From Scalesia atractyloides (lineage: Eukaryota; Streptophyta; Magnoliopsida; Asterales; Asteraceae): 64,000 nucleotides of DNA. Below the pieces are notes generated by a model that was not told the DNA's origin, searched no databases, and saw only the letters and a program-made list of their open reading frames with translations. Both the position numbers and the translations under genes were made by a program. This document shows, in pieces, positions 34,441-45,140 of this stretch. Positions within the stretch are counted from its first letter, which is position 1; each line of letters begins with the position of its first letter. The DNA lies in the NCBI GenBank assembly GCA_947069175.1, contig CAMTDV010000013.1, positions 53,822,610 to 53,886,609 on the forward strand, in the 5' to 3' direction.

Positions 34441-35040
34441 GTCAGGCCAATGTGCCAGGCTGATATGACATATACATCTGATATGATGTAGGCCAATGTG
34501 CCCAATTTATGTCCAACGGGACAGGCTGATATGCCATATACATCTGACAAGATGTAGACCAATGTGCCCAATTATTGTCCAAAGGGACAGGCTGATATGC
34601 CAAATACATATGATATGATGTAGGCCAATGTGCCCAATTATTGTCCAACGGGACAGGCTGATATGCCAAATACATCTGATATGATGTAGGCCAATGTGCC
34701 CAATTTATGTCCAACGGGACAGGCTGATATGCCATATACATATGATATGATGTAGGCCAATGTGCTCAATTTATTGTCCAACGGGACAGGCTGATATGCC
34801 AAATACATCTGATATGATGTAGGCCAATGTGCCCAATTTATGTCCAACGGGACAGGCTGATATGCCATATACATCTGATATGATGTAGGCCAATGTGCCC
34901 AATTTATATCCAACGGGACAAGCTGATATGCCATATACATCTGATATGATGTTGGCCAATGTGCCCAATTTATATCCAACGGGACAAGCTGATATGCCAT
35001 ATACATCTGATATGATGTAGGCCAATGCGCCCAATTATTA
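34441..35040 (+). repeat. 66-bp minisatellite, about nine copies
   Basis: The unit contains AGGCCAATGTGCCCAATTTA, GTCCAACGGGACAGGCTGAT and a segment ending CATCTGATATGATGT. Copies start at about 34488 and every 66 bp after, with a partial copy first and small length changes (one-base gains) in a few. Because 66 is divisible by three, the minus strand stays open as a periodic 22-residue frame (QMYMAYQPVPLDINWAHWPT) over 34638-35225, and a second frame also stays open for 80-100 codons. Such frames follow from the periodicity and are not evidence for a protein. Confidence 0.95.
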
Positions 35041-35400
35041 TGTACATTAGGGACAAGCCTATGAGTTATATATAATTGTCTGTATGACAATGACAGTTGT
35101 GACAATGTGATCCACTGTCCAATAATATATGGACTACGTCCAAATTGTAATTTGCCTATGATGGTCCTATCAATACCTAGGCCAAATATAGTTATGTTAA
35201 GCCTAAGAGTTGTGATGTTGTTCACACTAGTATAGGCAATGGATTGTTATATCTAATGTTGAAAGCCGACATGATTGATATACCATGGCTAAATAAAGTT
35301 TTATTGGTATATAGAACCCAAGAGTTAAAGATGGCTAATTCAAATGAAGCACAAAGTAGCCACAGGAATGTTAAATCTAACAAAGCTGAAAATAAAATAT
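35041..35400. other. spacer between minisatellite and gag in element E
   Basis: Repeated short motifs (GACAATG, CCTAGGCC, AAGCCTA) and AT-rich DNA occur here. No credible gene was found. Confidence 0.55.
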
Positions 35401-36390
35401 AGATGATGATAATTTTCAAGCTCGCATTGATGCGGCTGTCGAAAGGGCCATGGGAAAGGCCATAGAAAGGCTAAGAGAGTCAAGTGCCACTTGCTCTAAA
35501 CCCTTATCTATTCCACCATCTTCAGCTCATAAAGAGAGCTATGTTCATCTTCAAATGCGAAGAGTGAACCAAGGAAATTAGATTTTGCGGAAAGATCCCG
35601 TTCTGCTAAGGACGGATGCACCTATAAGTATTTCGTCTCATGTAAGCCCCAAGACTTTAACGGGGAAAAAGGAGTTGTGGAAGCTCTAAAGTGGCTAGAT
35701 GTGATGGAAACGATTGTAGATATCAGGAACTGTGCTGATAAGGATGTGGCCAAGTACGTATCACAATCCTTTAAGGGAGATGCCCTAATATGGTGGAAAG
35801 CCATGATACAGTCTACAGGTAAAGTACACCTGTATAATTTAGGATGGTCTAAGTTTGTGGACCTTGTTAAGGAAACTTATTGCCAACCCATGAGGTGGAG
35901 AAATTAGAGATACTTCTTGTATCTTTCAATGAAAAACCTAGGCTGTCGGAAGTACGTCTCCGATTTCAATTCCCTATCTAGGTTAGTTTCCTATTTGATC
36001 ACCCCCGAATCCAAACGCATTGCATGTTGAAACTGACAGAAAGAGGAAACAGGAGGATAATAACTCCCAAAGATTCAAAAAGAAAGGAAATTTAGGGTTC
36101 AAGAAGAACCAGCACGCGTCTAATGATAACCTCTGTGCAAAAACTGTAAACATAGGCATTGGGGACAGTGTAATATAAATCCACAAACCAAACCCTGTGG
36201 TATCTCCAAAAGAAGAGGGCATAAGACCTTAGATTGCAAGGATCTTAAGGATGCAGTTTGCTATAACTGCAATGAAAAAGGGCATATAACATACCATTGC
36301 CCCAAGAAACCCAAAAGTAATGATGCAAAGCCTGGAAAGGCTAAGAAGGGGAATGCCCATGCCTTTCAAATAAATGCAAGAGAGGCTGTT
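35401..36390 (+). pseudogene. gag of element E
   Basis: Readable from NFQARIDAAVERAMGKAIERL, through the capsid core (CKPQDFNGEKGVVEALKWLD, VSQSFKGDALIWWKAMIQST, WSKFVDLVKETY), to zinc knuckles near 36135-36300. One knuckle, CYNCNEKGHITYHC, is a complete CCHC; the preceding CGISKRRGHKTLDC lacks its second cysteine. The frame is broken at about 35578 (stop), 35908 (stop after RWRN) and in the 35990-36130 stretch. It has the same role and order as gag of C. The start is not certain because the N-terminal ATG cannot be chosen among broken frames. Confidence 0.88.
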
Positions 36391-36960
36391 AATGACGACA
36401 ATGTCATAACAGATACTTTCCCCATTAATGATATTTATGTTAGAGTTCTTTTTGATTCAGGTGCAGATAGATCTTTTGTTAATCATAAGTTTAGTAAACT
36501 ATTGAACTTGCCCATAAGAACTCTAGATAAAACCTATGAGATAGAACTTGCTGATGGACTGATAGAATCCAGATCTTCCATTCTTGATGGATGCTCTATA
36601 TCTATTAAGAATCATTCCATCCCTATCTCTCTTCTGCCAATGAAATTGGCAGGGTTCGATGTTGTCTTAGGCATGGATTGGTTATCTCATAACCAAGCTC
36701 GCATTGCCTGCGATAAAAAGCTCATCAAAATTAAAACCCCATCTGGTGAAATGATCACCATCCCTGGAGACTCTCACTATGGACTGCCAGACAAGGTGTC
36801 GTTATTTAAGGCATCCAAGTGTTTGAGAAGAGGCTGTGTTATCTACATGGCACAAGTAACCATCAATGAACCTAAGCCGAACCTTGAAGATCAACCAGTT
36901 ATCTCGGAGTATCCCGATGTTTTCCCTGAGGAATTACCAGGCCTACCTCCAGATAGGTAA
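36391..36960 (+). pseudogene. aspartic protease of element E
   Basis: The sequence VRVLFDSGADRSFVNHKF carries DSG in place of the common DTG, still a valid aspartic-protease triad. It is followed by YEIELADG, ISIKNHSIPISLLPMKLAGF and VVLGMDWLSHNQARI. From there the frame runs open into the linker VISEYPDVFPEELPGLPPDR, ending in a TAA at 36958 where a glutamine codon is expected before VEFRIDIIPG. About 190 codons are open. Confidence 0.9.
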
Positions 36961-37650
36961 GTGGAGTTTAGGATTGATATTATACCAGGATCAGCACCAG
37001 TAACTAGAGCTCCATATAGGCTAGCACCAACAGAGATGAAGGAATTGAGGACGCAGCTAGACGAACTCTTAGAGAAAGGCTTTATTCAACCTAGTTCCTC
37101 GCCTTGGGGAGCTCGTATACTCTTTGTAAAGAAGAAGGACGATTCGATGCGAATGTGCAGCGATTACCGAGAACTAAACAAGTTAACAATCAAGAATAGA
37201 TATTTGTTGCCCAGGATCGACGATTTATTCGACCAACTCCGAAGGGCTAGTTATTTTTCTAAGATCGATCTGAGATAAGGATATCATCAGCTGAAGGTTA
37301 GAAGTGAAGATGTTCCTAAGACAGCCTTCAGGACCCGATATGGTCACTTTGAATTTTTAGTAATGCCTTTTGGGCTCACAAATTCACCTGCAACATTCAT
37401 GGATCTCATGAATAGAGTCTGCAAGCCATATCTGGATAAGTTTGTCATTGTCTTTATAGACGACATACTTATTTATTCTCGTAATCAATCTGATTAGGAA
37501 AAACATCTTCGGTGCATCTTAGAACTGCTAAGACAAGAGAAACTTTATGCAAAGTTCTCTAAGTGTGAATTTTGGCTTAGAGAAGTCCAATTCCTTGGAC
37601 ATATGGTAAGTGAGCATGGTATCCAAGTGGATCCCGCCTAAATTGAGGCC
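36961..37650 (+). pseudogene. reverse transcriptase of element E
   Basis: It shows APYRLAPTEMKEL, KGFIQPSSSPWGARILFVKKKD, MRMCSDYRELNKLTIKNRY, YFSKIDLR (then TAA for a serine-type codon at about 37276), GYHQLKV, AFRTRYGHFEFLVMPFGLTN, FMDLMNRVCKPYLDKF and the catalytic VFIDDILIYSR. Stops are at about 37276, 37495 and 37639 but the reading frame is otherwise kept, so decay is mostly by point mutation. Several stops are TAA or TAG where CAA, CAG or similar codons are expected, compatible with C-to-T change at methylated sites. Confidence 0.92.
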
Positions 37651-38160
37651 ATAATGAATTGGGAAGTGCCCAAGACCCCAACGGAGGTTCGTAGTTTCTT
37701 AGGATTGGCCGGTTACTATAGGAGGTTTATTGAGAACATCTCAAGAATAGCCACTCCTCTAACTAATTTGACCCATAAGAATGCTAAGTATAATTGGGGT
37801 CCAAAACAACAAGAATCTTTTGAGATTCAGAAACACAAGTTGAGAAACGCTCTTGTGTTATCTTTACCTGAGGGTATTGAGAATTTTGTTGTTTATTGTG
37901 ATGCTTCGCACACCGGCATGGGCTGTGTGCTAATGCAAAATGGCAAGGTAATTGCCTATGCATCACGATAATTAAAGGTGCATGAAAGGCATTACACCAC
38001 CCATGATTTGGAATTGGGTGCCGTGGTATTTGCACTAAAGCTATGGAGACATTACTTGTATGGTACGAAGTGTTATATACATTGACCATAAGAGTCTCCA
38101 AAACCTGTTCAATAAAAAGAATTGAACATGCGACAACGCCGTTGGATGGAAACTCTTGAT
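37651..38160 (+). pseudogene. RNase H of element E, truncated
   Basis: The connection (WEVPKTPTEVRSFLGLAGYYRRF) leads into RNase H with D in VVYCDASHTGMGCVLMQ and E in THDLELGAVVFALKLWRHYL. The third acidic site is lost by a frameshift around 38075-38090 (TDHKSL expected). At ETLDD (about 38160) the text jumps straight to the KLAKLYVDKIV segment of integrase. Compared with B and C about 0.6 kb is missing: the end of RNase H with its last aspartate, the integrase zinc domain and its first catalytic aspartate. Confidence 0.9.
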
Positions 38161-39032
38161 GATAAATTGGCTAAGTTGTATGTGGACAAGATTGTGTCCC
38201 TACACGATGTGCCGGTATCTATTGTATCTGATAGAGATACTAGATACACATCTCACTTTTGGAAAACTTTCCAACAATATTTAGGCACACGATTAAATTT
38301 TGGTACGGCTTACCAGCCGCAGACTGATGGTCAAATATGCTTAGGGCATGTGTGATTGATTTAGGTGGAAGTTGGGACGACCACTTACCCCTAATATAAT
38401 TCTCCTACAATAACAGCTATCATACTAGCATCAAGACTGCTCCTTTTGAGGCCTTGTATGGGAGAAAGTGTTGAACGCCCGTGTGCTGGGCAGAAGTTGG
38501 GAAAGCCCAATTATCAGGACGAGAAATCATCCTGGAGACCACGGAAAAGATTGTGCAAATCCGTGGTCGTCTCAAAGCTGCCAGGGATAGGCAGAAGAGC
38601 TATGCTAACAAGAGGCGTAAACCTCTTAAGTTCCAAGTATGGGACAAGGTCATGATGAAAGTATCACCCTGGAAGGGTGTAATGCGTTTTGGAAAGAAGG
38701 GCAAGTTGAGCCGAAGATATATTGGACCATTCGAGATAGTCGAATGTGTCGGCACTGTAGCTTATAAGCTCAAGTTGCAAGAGGAGCTTAGTGGAATCCA
38801 TGATTTGTTCCACATCAGTAACCTTAAGAAATGTCTAGCCGATGAGTCGCTAGCATTGTCACATAAAGATGTGCAAATAGACAAAAACCTGAGTTTTGTT
38901 GAGAAACCAATTTCGATCGAGGATCGACATGTTAAGAAACACCGAAGAAAAATGATACCTATAGTAAAGGTTAAGTGGGACGCTTTTAGAGGTCCCGAAT
39001 ATACCTGGGAGGTCGAGTCTATTATGCGATAA
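38161..39032 (+). pseudogene. integrase remnant and chromodomain of element E
   Basis: The core resumes at LYVDKIVSLHDVPVSIVSDRDTRYTSHFW (second D present). At TDGQ (38334) about 28 bp are missing, which removes the catalytic glutamate; then MLRACVIDLGGSWDDHLPL follows in a new frame. From 38481 one open frame gives the GPFEIVECVGTVAYKLKLQ linker, HDLFHISNLKKCLADE and a complete chromodomain-type tail: EKPISIEDRHVKKHRRKMIP and VKVKWDAFRGPEYTWEVES, ending at TAA 39032. The chromodomain marks E as a chromovirus and is its best-preserved part. With two of three catalytic residues gone, E cannot supply its own integrase. Confidence 0.92.
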
Positions 39033-39093
39033 AAGTACCTCCATCTTTTTGAATAAAATCTCGAGGTCGAGATTTCTTTTAAGGGGGTGAGGA

Positions 39094-42000
39094 TGTAACA
39101 CCCTGTAAAATCGTGTCCAATAATATAGTGACACGTGTTGTATTTTTTAAATATAGTCTATTAAAGACCAATAAGGACTAAAGGCGTCAACATGCTCAAT
39201 CTGAGCATTTGAGTGACAGTCCGATGTCAACATGCATAAATAACAGCCTCTGAGTGACTGATATGTCAACATGCTTAAATCATTAGCCTCTGAGTGACTG
39301 ATATGTCAACATGCTTAAATCATGAGCCTCTGAGTGACTGATATGTCAACATGCTTGAAATTTGGCCTCTGAATGACTGATATGTCAACAAGCCCAACCT
39401 CTGAGTGACATCGGAGTCAACATGCTTATAATAAGCCTTTGAGTGATCCTTTGTGAAGTCCTAACTCTCATACGTGCCATTTGTTGACAAGAGGGTTCAA
39501 TTTTATAATTATGTGAAAGTTGGATAATGGAGGGATTAAAAGTGTCAATATCTTAATTCATACTTCTGAGTGACCTTTTAATGAACCGATAACTCGACAA
39601 TGTCCGGGCATAATCCCGGGTATGCCAAGTATTGGTTACGAAGGGCCAAAAGTGCCAAAAAGGTATTTATAAAAGGGTTTTAGAAGCTTTTAAAAGTTAA
39701 GGGGCTAAAAGTCCCAAAATTTGAAACTGGTTATGGGGCGGTCGCGGCCGCGAGAGACCAGGCCTCGGTCTCTCGCGGGGCGCGAGAACAGGTCTGCTGC
39801 AGAAAGTTTTGGCCTGGCCTACAAACAAAGCTCCAAAACCATTAATTCGAAACCATGGACTTGTAATCAGCTATGCCACATTTTGGCTTCACCTCCTTTG
39901 AGTTCTCCAACTATACATAGGTGCTTAAGTTCACATTCCAAGTTGCACCTTTCTCATTTATTCACTCTTCTCCCTCCTCTGGAAGTTCCTAGCTAAAAGG
40001 AGCATCCAACATAGTTCTTTTGCACCCTAGGAATCACTGGTAAGTGTTCCTTCTTTATGCATTTTCGTTTGTAGGCTTTTATAGCCAAAAATCAAGCGTT
40101 TGACGAAAAACGCTTTGACTTTTGGCTAAGACCATTATGGTCCAGCCATTGTTCGAAATGAACATGGCTAAGTGATCGTAATAAGGTAGGTGTTAATCCC
40201 TATAATGGTCACCTCCTGAAGATCATGTTTGCTAGACCAATTGACGGGTCAAAGTCATGATATTAAAAAGTCAAACAGGCCATTTTTCGGAAAAATCATA
40301 AATTGATCTTATATATGTTATGAAACCTTTTTTGACACTTAAAAAGTTGGTAATAATTATTAGAACATGTAAGAACGTGTTCGGCTCGTCAATTTCAGTT
40401 CTAGGGTCGGTTCGCAACCGAACGTCACAAAGTTTGACTTCTGCTTTGACTTTCGATTAAGATTAGTTACCTACTGATCTGAAGTTGCATTATGATCGTA
40501 ATATAATGTAGCATAACCCTATGAGGTTATAATACATGATCATAATCAGAATATATGTTTATGCGCAAGTTCCATAATTATGCCATCTTTGACCAAAATG
40601 TCATTTTTGTATAAAACAAGGTTTTAAATGGTAATGAACTTGAAAATGAGTTTTCTACTGATGAAATATTATAAGTAGGATTATTTGGGATGTTAAACCA
40701 AGTTATAAATTGAGTTTTCAAGCAAGTCCTTAAACTATATCGATAAATGGAGATTTTAGCCCTTGTGTCTCATAAACTAGTTTTAATCAAATCTTTTCAA
40801 GGTAAATATTTTACCTACTGATATGTTATATTAAATAACATATATAATACATTTTAATCTGAACTTAACATCAGTTTTCGTGAAAATGGCATAAGGACGC
40901 CATTTTACGACATAAGCGCCATTTAAGCGCATAGTATGGTTTTAAACCATATTATTGACCAAGAGTTGATACATACTGATTTTAAAACTTATTTTAAACA
41001 TATTTACAGTAGGTACATGTTATAAACTCAGAATCCCAAATAATTTATAAACTATGTGTAAAATGACCAAAATGCCCCTTCGGTGCATAGTTTGGACATA
41101 AAAGGTAAGTTACACATATAATTGGTATCCTACTGATATTATATCATAAATAAAATATTTTTCTAGAATACTCATGATTATAAACTTAAAATATGTTCAA
41201 GTTCCTTTTTATACGATATATAATTACCGAAATGCCCTTATGAGGCATAGTTTCGTTTTAAAACCATAACGGGCATGCAAGTTGATATCCTGCTGATATC
41301 TTAACTTATTTAAAGTACAATGGCATATATAACTTGTCCATGACTTATCCGGTTACCCGATATCGCTAAAATCCGCTCGGTTAAGTATATGTAACGATTT
41401 TATGAAAATTAACCGAAACGGGTTTAACCTTGTCATTTAAGTCTCAAAATCCAGAATATTAATATTTTACCCATATTAAACAAGTCAAGGTACTTGTTGG
41501 GATTAAACTACATTCTATCCAATCATCGTTTAATCTAGCGTCATACGTTTTGATCAAGTACGCTAGTCCGGTCTAAGTCTATGACTTAAATAAGACCGTT
41601 AGTATTTAATTGGTTAGTTTATGCCATAATCCAGACTAGAGATTTGCCGGTAAATGCTATCTGCACTTAGTCCTTTTTGAATACGACTGAGTTATTAAAA
41701 TTAAAAGAAGACTAGCTTAGGTATATACTCTCGACTTAATTCCCTGTACGGGCTTGGGTTACGGTAAATTATTACCGCTTGGTCGGAAATGGGATCAACG
41801 AACGCTGCTTCGGGGATAATAAATCTGCATATTCTGTTTTAATCAGTTCTATTTGATAATTTAAACATCAGTGGTTAACTACCGTGTCCTTGATATTCTT
41901 GGCTCATTACAATAGAAATGGCCACGACCATAGCGCGGGTGTAGGCATACACCCGATAGACGCTCAAGTATGCATTCCCACAAGGTTGGGAGGAATTGAC

Positions 42001-42538
42001 TCCTTCGTGAGTCCAAAGTGGTGTGTACATTAATTGTGTCTCGATCTCCGTACCAGGCCTCGTATGTATGACAAACATGTAAATCTGTTAACAAGGTTGG
42101 ACGGTCAATTAACCCAAGTTATAAAAAGATTTTGTGCTGATACGCACTTAAAACATTTTTGAAATATTTTCAAAATGAGTCGGTTGGGTGTATTTACCAG
42201 CGAAAACTGACGTATTTTTCAAAAGACTAAACTGCAGGTACAATACGAAAATAGGTCGGAGGTGCTCGGTAATGATAGAGGATCTTGCAAATCCTAAATC
42301 CGCCCAAAGTGTGTTTTATATTCTTTCCATGTACAATTTATGATGCGCCTGTGGATCTTCCATTACGAGCCTGTATATTATTTTGTATTTTCGAACATTC
42401 GGTTTGTAATAGTAATTTTACTCCAAGACTTCCGTTGTGCCGTGTTTAATTGACTATGATGATTATCAACTGACGTCACGATACTCCCCACCGGGCCCAC
42501 CGGTGTATGGATTTGGGTTGAAAATCCGGGGTGTAACA
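39094..42538 (+). repeat. 3' LTR of element E (3445 bp)
   Basis: It follows the polypurine tract TTTTAAGGGGGTGAGGA (39077-39093). It starts TGTAACACCCTG and ends GGGGTGTAACA. The GC-rich stem is more complete here than in the 5' copy: GCGAGAGACC and GGTCTCTCGC around an AGGCCTC loop (about 39750-39777). The TATA box is mutated to CTATACATAGG (about 39910). Confidence 0.94.
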
Positions 42539-42543
42539 GCAAA

Positions 42544-42729
42544 CCAGCAGGTAAAATGATTCGCCTGAACCCAATTCATAAAACGTTCACTCCAACTGTT
42601 AAAGTCTTCAAGGTTCATCAACTTTGGCAGCTTCGTCATCGTACCCGTTTCATTCTCGAGGTTCATGTTTTGAGCTGCGGTAGTTGTGACCGCTGACATA
42701 GCAAATGCGTTATAAAACTCTTCTGCCAT
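42544..42729 (-). pseudogene. N-terminal gag of copia F
   Basis: The minus-strand ATG at 42729 starts MAEEFYNAFAMSAVTTTAAQ, then KLPKLMNLEDFNSWSERFMN and WVQANHFTCWF, ending where element E is inserted. The chosen start is the first ATG after the leader, and the W-F-NW pattern is the usual copia gag N-terminus. The frame reads on at 29215. Reading further into element E gives only chance residues. Confidence 0.9.
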
Positions 42730-43286
42730 TTTTCCTACAAAAATTTTAGAAACACACTTTCAAAAAACTCTTTAGAATGACAAAAATTTCTTCGTGCGGA
42801 TAACAGAACAGTTCGTGCGGCCAAGATTAGTTCGTACGACACAGAGATTCGTGCGAACGAGATGATTCGTACAATGAAGATACTCGTGCGAACAAGTTGT
42901 TCGTACGACTGAAAATGTTTACTCGTACGAATGAATGCCTGCTGCGAATCACAGTATTTAATTTTTTTAACTTGTTGATTTTAAGAACTTTTGTTTACTC
43001 GTTCGTACGAATGACTTAAAATGTACGAACAGTCATTCGTGCGAGTGGTCTCTCTACCCGTACGAAACAACTTAAGTTCAATTTTAGATCTGAAATTGTT
43101 AAGGATTGATTAGATTTGATTTTAACGTGATATCATAAAATCCTAGTCAATTTTGTCTATGAATTCGTCCAATTCTGAGATCTGTATGGGAAAGTGTAGA
43201 AGTAGAAAGCTCCAATGGTGAATCTGAATCTGAAACTGTTGGTAGTATGAAGAAACTTGATGTTTGTCAGCAGATCAGGCCTCAAG
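42730..43286 (-). promoter_or_regulatory. leader of copia F with TCGTACGA-type motif cluster
   Basis: Between primer site and gag start there are about a dozen TTCGTACGA, CTCGTACGA or TCGTGCGA motifs (42790-43075). Most are self-complementary over 8-12 bases. No open frame of note is present. The same motif occurs repeatedly in the F LTR. Confidence 0.7.
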
Positions 43287-43298
43287 GCTCTGCTACCA
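43287..43298 (-). promoter_or_regulatory. primer binding site of copia F
   Basis: On the minus strand TGGTAGCAGAGC lies three bases inside the LTR end. It is complementary to the tRNA-Met 3' end with one change. Confidence 0.85.
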
Positions 43299-43300
43299 CT

Positions 43301-43750
43301 TGTGAGGGGGGATCGGCTCTCCTCCGATGAGCACCAGACCGATCTGACTGAACTAACAGAGGCGAATTCATTGTTAGTGAGCTTGACAAACAAACAAGTG
43401 AGATCTACTGCTTAAATGCCTTTGATTGTATTGATATACGTGAACAAGTACAGAGCAAGTAAACAGTTCAGCAAGGCTTCACCACACCAAAAGCGTTCAC
43501 AGTTCTGACACAACACTCTCTGTTTATAGGTCGACATGACTTGCACAGGAGAGTGTGTAATAGAGTGTGACTCGTGCGAGTGGTTGCCTCGTACGAGTGA
43601 TAAAGTACACTGTACGAGTCATAAGACTCACTCGTACGAATCATTAACTAAACAAATAAACATACATTAACATTTACAAACTGACTTTCTAGGCCCTATA
43701 TACATAAACAACATATCCTAGACGTATGCAATAGACATTATGCACCAACA
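43301..43750 (-). repeat. 5' LTR of copia F (450 bp)
   Basis: On the minus strand it starts TGTTGGTGCATAATGTC and ends CCCCCCTCACA. It contains ACTCGTACGAGT-like palindromes (43560-43650), then CCTATAAACAG as the TATA box (43523-43529). The start is shared with the LTR of H at 62143, so F and H are related families with different U3 interiors. Confidence 0.92.
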
Positions 43751-43975
43751 GTTTGGTACAGTACGGTATGCTAACGATGCGATGTCAGTTTACCGGAAAA
43801 AATAAAAATAAATACAAGTACCGAATCGATGTTATTCGCTCGGTTCAAATTGGTAGCGGTACTGTATTGGTTCTCAAACAAGAAACCATAAAAATTAACA
43901 CATATCAGTACCAATGTTGTTCGATTTAGTATACCGGCCAAATTCCCACTGTGAAGCGCTGGGAAATATCACTAG
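43751..43975 (+). mobile_element. Helitron-like repeat, 3' part
   Basis: It is colinear with 58168-58670. It ends in TTCCCA, an 11-nt loop, TGGGAA, then ATATCACTAG before T (43975), a good Helitron 3' end. Copia F interrupts its left side. Confidence 0.6.
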
Positions 43976-44604
43976 TTATTATTATTTTTATTTTTATTAT
44001 TACTATTATTATTATTTTTTTTATATTTATGATGAATTGAAAATTATGATGAATAGAGATATGATATTTTAAAGTGTTTATTTATTTTTTAATACTAATT
44101 TTTAAGTATTTATTTTTTTTATTAATAATTTTTTTTAGCAAGACTATTTTTTTAATAATACATGTTCGTTAACTTTTTCAGAAAAAAACCATTGTGATAT
44201 AAGTTTTATTGAAATTGGTTACCGTGTCGCTATGGTACTAAATTGAACAAAAACCGACAATGTGATAATTTATTATTTTGAAGTATTTATTTATTTTAAA
44301 TACTTTATTCATCATTTATTTTGATTTATTTTTTCTAATAACTTGCGTTTTATGTTTATTTTTTTCAATATTGTGATAAAATTCTATTGAAACCAGTACT
44401 TGTATCGCTACCGGTACCGGTATTCAGTTTTATACTTTCCAATTTCAATAATTATTCATTTGTACAACTCTACATGGGACATATACGAATATCTATACAA
44501 GTATTGTGATGATCTGAACCAATCGAAACCGTTCGAACAACATCGGTGTCGGTACCTGTGTTTGTTTTTTTATCGGCTCAGGTTAATGTAAAACGCATGC
44601 ATTG
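43976..44604 (+). other. AT-rich Helitron-flank repeat
   Basis: It begins (TTA)n and parallels 4914-5700 and 58671-59290: GATATTTTAAAGTGTTTATT, TACATGTTCGTTAAC, CATCATTTATTTTGATTT, GTACAACTCTACATG. No gene is seen. The 62-codon frame at 44400-44591 is Tyr/Arg-rich chance code from GGTACC repeats. Confidence 0.7.
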
Positions 44605-44727
44605 TAATATAGTATAGATAATTAGAATAATATTGTATAGATATTAGAATAATAAGTATATTTAGTTGAGTTCCTTATCATACATATATGCATATAAAAG
44701 AATAATTTTTTATTTCTTTTTGTAACA

Positions 44728-45140
44728 AGTTGAAGCAATTGACCAGATCATTGATGAGTACAACAGGAACGCTGCAAATGAAAAAGATGATCTGATCGGA
44801 CCCCAAGGACATCTAATTCTATTGAATTATGTGATTGTGTTGATAAAGGAGATGTGTGTGCTAATCTAAACGAGACGCAAACAACCCATTTGGTAGGCAT
44901 AGCAACGTTTAAATGAATTTCCTAAGAATCACCAACAACTCCAAAAAAATGAAGTTGAAAAAAAAATAATAAAGAATAAACTGATTTGACTAGAAGTTGA
45001 ACAAAAAGAGGAAGGAGAGATGGCATGAAGGAGTCAAAATTTGGCAAATCAACATTTTTTGAAAGAGTTGTGAATATGGAAAAATCACTTACAAATGAAG
45101 AAAATAAAATCTGTGAATACATATTGGAATATGCATAGTG
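44728..45140 (+). pseudogene. captured gene fragment, second copy
   Basis: It starts VEAIDQIIDEYNRNAANEKD and matches copy 1 at 10499-10905. A one-base loss in GGACCCCAAGGACATC shifts the frame. The second block reads ERVVNMEKSLTNEENKICEY then ILEYA and stops. The splice-acceptor-like tract ending ATACATGCATG (about 45232) has lost the AG seen in copy 1. It carries no catalytic motif. Function unknown; see copy 1 for the tentative relation. Confidence 0.4.

Larger units (their letters stand above)
29216..42538 (+). mobile_element. Ty3/gypsy chromovirus element E, full-length, defective
   Basis: The 5' LTR (29216-32676) and 3' LTR (39094-42538) both run TG...CA. A primer site follows directly. 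The target duplication GCAAA is present at 29211-29215 and 42539-42543. The internal region is unusual: a proline/histidine-rich ORF, a non-coding spacer with a 66-bp minisatellite, then gag, protease, reverse transcriptase, truncated RNase H, truncated integrase and chromodomain. It sits inside the gag gene of copia F and is therefore younger. The LTRs differ by scattered substitutions and a deletion of roughly 40 bp in the 3' copy near 39888. Confidence 0.95.
23376..43750 (-). mobile_element. Ty1/copia element F, split by E and lacking its 3' end
   Basis: Read on the minus strand: 5' LTR (43750-43301), primer site (43298-43287), leader, gag start at 42729, insertion of gypsy E, gag continuation from 29215, a scrambled LTR (28697-28231), the rest of a very long gag with two zinc knuckles, protease, integrase, and the first part of reverse transcriptase ending at 23376. 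Protease-integrase-RT order identifies Ty1/copia. The long gag with a second knuckle suggests the SIRE-like group (inference). The 5' LTR abuts Helitron-like DNA whose intact paralogous site is at 58167/58168. Confidence 0.9.

Noticed and set aside
34442..35225. Minus-strand protein of up to 195 residues made of 22-residue repeats
   Set aside because: It arises because the minisatellite unit is 66 bp. A second frame of the same array is also open, there is no start context or gene neighbour, and it runs antisense to element E.
43157..43393. Minus-strand 78-codon frame across the copia F LTR end
   Set aside because: It spans the LTR, primer site and leader, where no protein is expected, and overlaps the primer site.
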